Of a stretch of DNA of 64,000 nucleotides, positions 55,456 to 64,000 are shown in pieces (positions within the stretch are counted from its first letter, which is position 1; each line of letters starts with the position of its first letter). The notes below the pieces were generated by a model. The model had not been told where the DNA came from. It was given only the letters and a program-made list of their open reading frames with translations, and did not search any database. The stretch is from Anastrepha obliqua (taxonomy: Eukaryota > Arthropoda > Insecta > Diptera > Tephritidae), in the NCBI RefSeq assembly GCF_027943255.1, contig NC_072895.1:84198001-84262000 (forward strand), in the 5' to 3' direction. Position numbers and translations under genes: made by a program.

Positions 55456-56123
55456 GGCACCTTTCTGGCCTAGAATTTCGAAAAAAAATATTTTTTTTTC
55501 ATGTTATGATAGTTTATACTTTCAAAAATATACTTGCAAATTTTTATATTGAAATTCGTTGTAGTTAAGACGATACAGTCCTTTAAAACAAGACCAGTTT
55601 GGAGTACGACACCCAGGTATAAGTGCGTTAACCGTGTTTTTCTCGAAACTATTTTTTCCGAGTTGACGTTGGTAATTTCTCAAAAAGTACTGAACCGATT
55701 GATTTGAATTTTTATTATTTTATTGAGTGCTTGTGGCAGAATTATAAATTTATAATCAATTTTTCTATTTTTTTAAGAGCGGAAAGTGAAAAAAATCCTT
55801 TATTTTGTTTTTCCAATAAACAGATACAATATCTAGAATTTTTTTGTTTTTTGTAAATCTGCTACCCACCATAGCGACATATCGCCTAATGAAAAATCGA
55901 CCGATTTTTTTTTTCAGATGAACCAAAGCAGTCTCTTACGCCAGTGGCATGTGTTCCGTCATGGGAAGAAATTTTTTTTATTGTTGTCAATGAAAAATAT
56001 ATATTTTTTTTTTGTAAATAAAAAATTGATCTAATGAATAAACACAATTTTCAATTGATACCGATTGTTTTTCTTCAAATTTCAACGCCTTCAATTTTCA
56101 AGTCTCTAGACCAGAAAGGTGCC
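55456..56123. mobile_element. TTAA-type MITE D
   Basis: The left end GGCACCTTTCTGG (55456) and the right end CCAGAAAGGTGCC (to 56123) are exact inverted copies. They are flanked by TTCA (55452-55455) and TTAA (56124-56127), consistent with one mutated TTAA. The interior is non-coding and holds the core GTGTTTTTCTCGAAAC (55634-55649), plus a segment resembling MITE A (TTTTTTTCATGTTATGATAG). Confidence 0.8.
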
Positions 56124-56699
56124 TTAAGAAAAGTTCAACAAGTGGCCGACACAAAATCGATTTTTGTGACATCATTAGTAGATTTTATGTGTAACAAACT
56201 ACTTAAAGTAATAAATTTGATTTGTAAAAATACACGTGAATATTTTTGAAGAACAACAGGAATGCAGGTATAAAATTTGAAAGTCGAACTGACAACATTC
56301 CTTGAAAATTTTGCGGATTTCCGTACTCAGCGTACGATTTTACATGAGAATTGGATCATCTGGTTCCTGGGTTCTTTTTTGCTGTAAACTACTTTTATTA
56401 ATAGTAAAGAATTGTTATGAACTTCCAAAGGTATAACTACATATGCATTCAACTACTGGCGCATGTTTGAATAATTATTTAAGTATATAGAGCGTAGGTT
56501 GTTGAATAGTTAAGGGCAAAGAAAAACTTTCAAATAAGGCTATCCGCACGAAGTGGCACACCTACTTATATAATGCTACACCCAAAGGGTGGCACAAACA
56601 CATTTTTTTTTTTAATTTATATTTCCTTTGGTCGAGCAAATTCCGTGTCAAGTGATTAGAACGTTGTCGTCGATTTTTCTGAAAATTGGTTTATTTGCA

Positions 56700-57660
56700 T
56701 TTGTAATGCATTACAAAAGTCGATGCCCTGTCAAAAGTGTTCATCGCGCGCTCAGGTCAACGTCCTACCGAACGCACTATTCGGCAAACCATCAGCAAAG
56801 CTGAGAATAAATTTAGATTATTGGATGACACTCGACCAATTAGACTACGTACAACCCGAAATGAAGAGAATATTGCGGCTGTAAATGAGAGTTTTGTCGA
56901 AGACCTGGAAGAATCAATCAGCAAATTGGTCTATCTTACGGAACTACTTGGGCGCTTTTACGCAAAGGATTTGGTTTGAAAGCGTATAAAGTACAGCTAG
57001 TCCAAGATTTGAAGCGGGCCGATCTTCCAAAGTGTCATAATTTCAGTCGTTAGACTCTTGAAAAACCCGCCGAAGATCCGCATACTGGAACCCGAATTTT
57101 GTTCAGCGTGACGCCCATTTTTGGCGAAATGGCTACGTCAATAAGCGAAATTGCCGTATTTGGGCTGAAGAACAACCCGAAGCGATTCAAGAACAGCCAT
57201 AGATGCATTGAAAATAACCGTTTGGTGCGGCCTATAGGCTGGAGGAATCATCGGCCCATATTTCTTCAAAGACGAGGCTGGTGCCAATGTAACAGTAAAT
57301 GGCAAATGTTACCGCGCCATTATAAACGACTTTTCAAAGCCATGATAAACGACTTTTACATTTGATTCCAACAAGATGGCACTACTTGTCATACTGCCCG
57401 TGAAACAATGGATTTACTGCGTCGTCGTTTCGGTGTACAATTTGGATTGGGTTATGTAAAGTCTAAATTCTTTGTGGACAAACCAGCTTCAATTGAGGGG
57501 AAGCCAACATTACTAAAGTCATTCACAAGATACCGACCGAAGTTTTCTAGCGAGTCATTTAAAATTGGTGTTTACGGATGGCCAAATTACGGACGGCCAA
57601 TTGAACTTGTATTTGAACCACGCTGTATCTGCTCTAAGTATATTTATTTATAAAATTTAT
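56700..57660 (+). mobile_element. DD41D transposon, heavily decayed
   Basis: 56737-56979 gives an N-terminal piece (GQRPTERTIRQTISKAENKF, NEENIAAVNESFVED). Frames at 57090-57420 give remnants of the catalytic region (FQQDGTTCHTARETMDLLRR, about 57367-57425). The third Asp block is deleted. Many stops and shifts; the ends are not clear. Confidence 0.75.
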
Positions 57661-58061
57661 ATATTCTAAAAAGATGGGTTGGAGATAGAATAACTAGTAT
57701 CCAAGTATTTTAATGCAATTACTTTACGTTGTTAATTATCTATGTGAACAAAAATGCTTAGCCACCGGTGAAACGCCCTTCAGATGGCTTCATTTGGCAT
57801 GGATCGTCGAGTAATCGTCGATTGAAAGACAGTCCAGCTCAGGTTTAAATAAAAAAAAAATCTGAAATTAAATTGCAAGATCACCTAGATGATGTGATTC
57901 TAATTCATTGGTAAAATCAATAAAAGCTCAGAAAATGCTCAAATTCATTAGAAACCTTCAATGAAGGACTTGCGGTCAATGCATGTATGTATGTTTGTAC
58001 ATACATTTTCCCCACCAAATAATTGCTATATGTAAATCAGCAATCCTAGACTATATATATA
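57661..58061. other. No gene found
   Basis: AT-rich spacer between a decayed DD41D element and a SINE, with a TATG-type patch near 57985. Confidence 0.45.
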
Positions 58062-58290
58062 TTTATGTATATAATTGGCGCGTACACCCTTTTTGGGTGT
58101 TTGGCCGAGCTCCTCCTCCTATTTCTGGTGTGCGTCTTGATGTTGTTCCACAAATGGAGAGACCTACAGTTTTAAGCCGACTCCGAACGGCAGATATTTG
58201 TATGAGGAGCTTTTTCATGGCAGAAATACACTCGGAGGTTTGCCATTGCCTGCCGAAGGGCGACCGCTATTAGAAAAATGTTTTTCGCCC
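58062..58290 (-). mobile_element. SINE copy 5, reverse orientation
   Basis: In inverse it shows GGAGGAGGAGCTCGG, CCGAACGGCAGATA and TTGCCATTGCCTGCCG. The TA-rich tail is at the 58062 side, and the tRNA-like head is lost. Confidence 0.8.
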
Positions 58291-58319
58291 ATAGCATAGT
58301 GATAATTATTACTATCGTT

Positions 58320-58860
58320 TAAGACCTATCCGGATCCAGACCCTATTTCTTTCTTGGACCCATCGGTAAAGAAAATATCCGTCAAACCTCCCTAAATGCA
58401 TTCAGGATTGCTCCATTGCTCACCCAATAGAAATCAGACATCAAATTTCCTTCCAAATGGAACTGTGGATATCAGATCGTCTTTAGGTGCCAAAAACAGT
58501 GGATACTGCTCAGATAGCAACTTAAAGATTTCTCTGTGTCCCGAAGTTCCGTCTTCGTGCCAGAAACCATATTTTTGGAGTCTACACATTGCTTTTATTA
58601 CTTCCTGTTGTACTTAAGATCCAAGGGGAGCAAATCAAGCATAGCATTTAGGGTATCGCCAGAGGTTGTATTCATGGCACCCGTAATGCATAAACATATC
58701 GCATAAACGCTTCTTTGCAGCATGTATAGTTCTCGAATTGTGGACTTAACCATGCTCCATCGCCACCAAACCACAGAGGCGTAAATGATGATTGGTCTGA
58801 GAAGTGCTGTGTATATCCAGAGAACCACAGCAGGTTTCAGCGTTCTCTTCTAAATTCCAG
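58320..58860 (-). mobile_element. LINE fragment: RT thumb to RNase H start
   Basis: The minus strand encodes LWIYTALLRPIIIYASVVWW, RSVYAICLCITGAMNTTSGD and LNAMLDLLPLDL (58828-58598). Further on, in another frame, comes IFFTDGSK (about 58380), the first RNase H motif. R1/I-like. It is flanked on both sides by SINE copies. Confidence 0.75.
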
Positions 58861-58928
58861 ACTTTTTTTGGTATTGCGGTTGGTATATAGGTTTGGGGTC
58901 ATTTTACACGACTGCATAAGAAGCGTAC

Positions 58929-59240
58929 GGCGGCCGCCGTTGCCGAATAGGTTAGTGGGTGACTACCATTCGATAATGCACAGGTTCTAAACCTCGAGCA
59001 TAAAACATCAAATGATACGAAAGATTTTTTCTAATAGGAGTTGCTCCTTGGCAGGCAATGGCAAACCTCCGAGTGTATTTCTTCGATAAAAAAGTTCCTC
59101 ATAAAAAACCATCTCCCGTTCAGAGCTGGCGTAAAACTGTAGGCCACTCCATTTGTGGCAAAACTTCAAGACGCACACCACAAATCGGAGGAGGAGCTCG
59201 ACCAAATACCCAATAAAGGGTGTAAGTACCAATTATGTAT
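58929..59240 (+). mobile_element. SINE copy 6, near full length
   Basis: Head GCCGCCGTTGCCGAATAGG, a B-box-like GGTTCTAAACCTC, then the standard body (CAATGGCAAACCTC, CGTTCAGAGC, GGAGGAGGAGCTCG) and an AATTATGTATAATTATG tail. Confidence 0.82.
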
Positions 59241-60035
59241 AATTATGTGAGGATGTGAAGAGAACAACATATGTAGTGGATGTATGTATAAGCAACTCCT
59301 CTTCCGGCCCTCAACAACGGCGTTCTATATTAAGTGCATTAATCTCTCACTCGAATGCTTTTCAAGATTTCATTGAATACATCTTCGATGATTTATCAGA
59401 AGAAAGATAGTTAATTGACGGAGATTTTTGCTTTAGAATTTTATTTTTATTGACAAAGCGAAATAATTATACGCCTTTATCAGGTGTTTTAACATTTTCG
59501 ATATCAAGAAAAGATCTACACGAACTGTCAAGGTTATATTTGCTCTACTTCGAATCAGTATTATTTTTTATGAATAATTAAAATTATGAATTTAAAATCA
59601 TATTGATTTACATTAGCAACCACATTGTGCAACCACATAATGAAATTGATCGCCTACAAATCACAGACGCTTGACGGGAATTGCATTAATTAACTCGTAA
59701 TGAGAAAGTAGGCACCGTATGCCCATTTTAATGAAAATATGCAAGTTTATATAGTGTTATGTAGATATATGTGTGTGTGCGAGTTTAGCCATTTCACTGT
59801 CGCTCAAAGTTAGTAATAAAGATATTAAAAGGCATTTAACAATGTTTCAATTAAATGAGATACCTTTGTAGATAAAGTAGAGAAATGCGAGGCATTCCCA
59901 AACGATAAATATTAATGAGTATCTTCCTGATGCGATGATTTCATGCAACCACTTTACACGCTGATCAAATGCGGGTGCGAAAAACTGAGTCAGTGACTGA
60001 TTACAAATTGCAAGTGCATGCACACAATATTGATA
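59241..60035. other. No gene found
   Basis: AT-rich DNA; one short minus-strand ORF at 59847-60089 has no family features. Confidence 0.45.
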
Positions 60036-60917
60036 CAGGGTGTTTCTTTTTTCGCCATGATAGAACTTCTGTTGAGAATAAATTGACATCCGACGAAAAA
60101 CTATAGCACCTCAACATTTTGAGCAGTTTGGAACATTTTTTTTAAGTGAAACTTCTTACGTTGCAACGTTTTGGGTATTTTCGTTCCGCGAGAGAGAAAA
60201 AAGATATAATGTAGAGGAAAACGAGAGAGAGAGCTATACCTTATATATATTTTAGATAAACTTTAGGCTATTTTTCCTGAGTTTTTCCTTGTGGTTGCTA
60301 ATTTCTAGTGAGAAATAACACTGCCTACTTTTTGGCGCTTGTTTGTTGGTGTAAACTTTTAGGAAATATATTTTTGGTGCCTACTTTTTGGCGTTATATT
60401 TCCTTGCTGCCTACTGTTTGGGGTGTTTCTGGTCGCAATTTTTTGGCGTTTTTTTGTTTGGTGCCTACTTTTTGGCGCTTATTTCCGTTTACTGGCTAGT
60501 GCTTGTGCCTACTATAAAGTGCTATCCATTCCGGCGTCGGATTTATTGATATTGCCTTGCGGTAATTTGTGCCGTTACTGAGAAAAATTTGATTAAAAAC
60601 CAACTAAAATTTCGAGACACTTTAAACTTGCACTTTATTCTATATTACTAAAATTTTATAAGCTGTAAAACTGTGTATCCAACTTTTTTTTTAAATATTC
60701 AGAATTGCAGAAATTGCAAAGTTTGAAATTTAACTGAAAACTTGTCGATTTTTTTAAATTTGTTATAAAATTTGAAACTCGAATTAATAAGCATTTAAAA
60801 AAAGAAAAATAATTCGGACTGGTCAAAATGTTGCGGTGCTAAAGTTTCTTCACGGGCTGTAACTTCGATACCAATTTATGCTCATTACAAGTTCTATCAC
60901 GCCTAAAAAAACACCCT
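60036..60917. mobile_element. Foldback-like MITE with about 110-bp ends and internal subrepeats
   Basis: The left end CAGGGTGTTTCTTTTTTCGC (60036) and the inverted right end (to 60917) share about 110 bp, including ATGATAGAACTT, GAGAATAAATTG and GCACCTCAACATTTTGA. TA lies at both edges. Inside, GTGCCTACTTTTTGGCG occurs about five times (60330-60510) with short AT-rich spacers. There is no transposase. Confidence 0.72.
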
Positions 60918-61369
60918 ACGCCGATATGGTATACCTGCACTTATAATTTGTGATCACTTACTGACTCAGTTTCTCGCACATGCATTTATTATAATTTATT
61001 TTGAAACCCTTTTTCGACACAAGTAATAAATGGCTTGAAGCCAATGTTCAGTGGATTATGAATTTTAGCGATGAAATGGTTCGAAATAATATTTGAATAG
61101 ACGTGAAATGAAAATGACTTTTAGGCAAAAGTACTTAAATGTTGGTAAATAAGCGTTTTGTAAAAAAAACATGCTATGTATATATAACATATGTATATAC
61201 CTATATGTATGCATAAGAATTGAGTCTTCCTCTTGACAACCTTGTAAAGAGCACGTAAAAATTTGGACTCCATCAAGTTTCAATATTTTTATTAAAAATA
61301 CGGCTCTTAACAATTATATGTGACAAATAACATCATTTAAATGTCCACCTTGACACCTCTACAGATCAA

Positions 61370-61620
61370 ATCCGATCAAGGGAAGCTGTAGCATTTCCTC
61401 TGTGGATGTCCTGCGTTATTCAAAACAAGCTTAAAATATTTGGGGACACCATAGTTTGACGGATTGGAAGACATCTCAGCAGGGAGTTGAAAATGACTCT
61501 ATAAATTCGCGGGTATAATATTTCCAAACGCATAACTAATGAGCTCCATCTGGTATTGTTATGGACCGAACCGGTTTATGCGTGACTGCAAGTCAACCAG
61601 TTCAACCTAACCTAACCTAT
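61370..61620 (+). mobile_element. LINE 3' end remnant
   Basis: The plus strand reads HFLCGCPALFKTSLKYLGTP then FDGLEDISAGS, with stops, in the same C-terminal region as at 47440-47930. The 3' end is TTCAACCTAACCTAACCTAT (to 61620), the same tail word as the other copy. Confidence 0.7.
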
Positions 61621-61879
61621 CCCGTTTTTGATTTGTAATAAATTTTGTAAAGCCTGTCTATGTTACGGAATTCGCTCGTACATTAAAAGAAGCGCGAAAA
61701 ATATATTCTTTCCTGCAAGTTGGTAACTCTGTATTGAGTTTTTATGCCAACTTGCGCGCGATCTGTTACTAGATATTTTAGCAAATATATACTCATAAAT
61801 TTTTTGCTCGTTACCAGGTGGTGCAAAACCAAATATTATGTGTTTTTAAAGTCTAAGTATTCATCTTGAAATGGAGTAC

Positions 61880-62345
61880 TTTTGAGCCCGACACAGGTTT
61901 CACTATTTTTATTCAAAATACGTCTCCAGGTAAAATTCGCCAAACGGTCGATTTACGAATGCCTAATTGTTGAGGACGTCGAAATATCGTTGTTGAAGGG
62001 TGTTCAGCAACACTGCTTCAGCGCTACAGCAGTAATATTCTCAACAGAACGGCCAGTATTTGGCAGAACCAACAGAACCAGTTTCTTGAAATTGTTCACA
62101 AAAACTTTGAATTGTCGACTTATTAACACAATTATTTCCATAAAAAAATTACGAATTTTGCGATAAGTTGTTCTTAAATAGCGCTAATTTTCATAATAAA
62201 TTTCAATAATTTTAACGCGTTGTTCATCGTGAAAAAATGTACATCTGTCTGCTTAACAAATGTCAAAGATGCCATTGAAAAGGGCTACCGTCTAATAATG
62301 ATTCACTATTGACTTCTGGACGTCACTTTTGAAATACCCTTTACG
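61880..62345 (-). mobile_element. DD41D-type transposon remnant
   Basis: The minus strand shows fragments such as GRSVENI and the ends of an N-terminal HTH region in broken frames. The right edge AAATACCCTTTA resembles the CCCTT-type ends of the other copies. Left end uncertain. Assigned by similarity of residual pieces only. Confidence 0.45.
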
Positions 62346-63476
62346 TTTTTTAAATTTTATTTTGGCCCACATTTTCACCCTTTACTGAAATTGTGCACAT
62401 CACGTGTTCGATTGTTGCAATACGCCGTGGTGTACCCCACGAGCTGGGCGCTCAATTGCATATGGCCTGGTATATGCATGTATGTATGTATGTAAATACA
62501 TTTACACATTCAAGCATTTCAACAAACTTATGTAAACAAGTACGGCAATTTCTCGAATTTTCATGGGTATGCACGTATGTGTGTATATGTACATATATAT
62601 TTACTCACGTAAGATGTGTATGTAAGCACATTACAGACTGCATTTATGTAGGTTAGTCCCACGACCCATTTGCATTCAACTCATCACTTAATTTCAGATT
62701 TCAATTTGTTTGGCACTCAGTTATCAATGCCCGACAAAGCTGCCAATTTTTACTTCAGTTGTTATTTTTTTCAGTTGCAATTTCACTACTACCACAATGA
62801 ACGACAGTAATAATTATAATAACTACCATACTTACTAGCATATCGCAATTCAATTAGAATATGTACGTGTCTGTGAACGTAGAGTTCAAAAATGGGTTAA
62901 AAATATTTGAACTTGACACAATTATTTACAAATACATACTTGTCAGTTCAATACCCATCTAATCGCGGCGCATATGACCGCTCGGGTTGAATAACATTTG
63001 CATATATTACACGAAGTTATTAATTCACATGCAATACGTATGCATCTAACAAAAAGAGAGAGAATCACTAAAACAAAAACAATCACCTATACATATATGC
63101 ATGCACAAGTATGCAGGTGTGCACATGATTTATGAACTTGACTTTTTATATCGCGGAGTGCGTACATACGTACCTACACATAATTCAATTATAGCATTCG
63201 ATATTGACATGCCGAAAATAGCCCTTAACTACGTATAGTACCATATGCACGTCGATATTTTAGAGTTTACTTTTACGAGTATACAGAAATCTGTCAATTG
63301 GATATTCAAATTTGTCAAACGAATTGCGAGTGATTTGATATTTGCTTATCACTCAAAACTAAATTTAAGGCGATACGAAAGTATTTTTGCTCCAAAACTA
63401 AATTCCATAGACTAAGAATACATACGGTATAAATGTCTATATAAATGTGTTTTTATGTACATGCATATATACAGTG
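62346..63476. other. No gene found
   Basis: AT-rich with TATG/TACATA microsatellite patches (62470-62640, 63090-63180). Nothing coding. Confidence 0.45.
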
Positions 63477-64000
63477 GCGGTCACAATAATAGCAAAGCGA
63501 CATATTTCAAAACTTCTATTATTTTCTACTTAAATTTTTTTTTTATTTAATTTTTTTGAAGGGTCCAGCTCTCCTCCAACACTTTCAAATTTTCCATTTT
63601 TTCTTTACTTTAAGAATTCATTTAAATTTTTATCTAAGGAATATCTTTTCAATGTTTTAAGCTTAATAGAAAGTGTAAAAAGTCGCTATAAAGTCGGAGA
63701 AGTGATGAGAGTCGAACGAAAGAAGAAGAACGAAAACTTTAATCGCGTTTTTCTCGAAATACGTTTTTTCCGCACTGTCGAATAAAACTCAAAAAGTAGT
63801 CAAGATATCAACTTAAAATTACTTTACAGGCATATTCTTTAGTATATTGGCCTTTGCATGAACCTCAAATTTTATATTAATTATCACTAAATCAAAACAA
63901 TATGATGAATTTGTTTATAAAAAAATTAATTTTTTTGCTTTCATTTTCATTTTTGCGATTTTTTTTTTAATTAAAAATAGGTAAGAGCAAAGCGGAATAA
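63477..64000. mobile_element. MITE F of the shared-core group, cut by the window end
   Basis: Starts CAGTGGCGGTCACAATAATAG and contains the core ACTTTAATCGCGTTTTTCTCG (63737-63757), followed by TCAAAAAGTAGTCAAGATAT, which parallels the post-core part of MITE D. The right end lies outside the window. Confidence 0.5.

Overview
The window is eukaryotic nuclear DNA from a higher fly, most likely a tephritid fruit fly. Small introns (about 55-100 bp) with GT/AG ends, the DREF-type promoter box TATCGATA, Drosophila-type gene families, and abundant mariner/rosa, SINE, Helitron and LINE debris support this. The species cannot be fixed from the sequence. No viral, bacterial or CRISPR features were seen.

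Host genes. (1) 5147-24175 (+): a nine-exon secreted F-spondin family gene (779 aa; signal peptide, Reeler, Spondin_N, TSP1 x3, Kunitz, TSP1). Its first intron is 16.2 kb. (2) 13999-6937 (-): a five-exon C2H2 zinc-finger gene (1086 aa) nested antisense inside that intron. (3) 54894-31930 (-): a three-exon ZnT1-type cation diffusion facilitator (547 aa). It converges on the spondin gene and has a 21-kb first intron. (4) 34542-33739 (-): a 267-aa intronless gene with CENP-B/pogo-type helix-turn-helix domains. It lies in the ZnT intron and has its own TATCGATA box, so it looks like a domesticated transposase DNA-binding domain. A 53-aa secreted ORF (16441-16599) and an exon-like pair (43528-43986) are weaker candidates. 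The host genes show no sign of acting as one pathway; their relationship is nesting and convergence.

Mobile DNA fills most of the rest. DD41D (rosa-type) Tc1/mariner elements occur about eight times, from one with an open 360-aa transposase, matching TIRs and TA flanks (44426-45737) down to MITE-size remnants. TTAA-flanked MITEs recur; several with unrelated ends share a core around GAGAAAAACGCGTTTAAAG. Also present are a non-autonomous Helitron just behind the spondin poly(A) signal, six copies of a tRNA-derived SINE, a PIF/Harbinger deletion derivative, a LINE with RNase H inserted in a mariner with an 11-bp target duplication, other LINE fragments, Tc1 pieces, a near-perfect 51-bp-arm hairpin (26342-26463), a (TTATG)n array, an (ATTTAT)n array and a 1-kb T-rich tract.

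Layout: 1-5.1 kb repeats; 5.1-24.2 kb spondin gene with nested zinc-finger gene; 24.4-31.9 kb Helitron, hairpin, MITE and A-rich DNA; 31.9-54.9 kb ZnT gene with TE-filled intron; 54.9-64 kb TE-rich upstream DNA.
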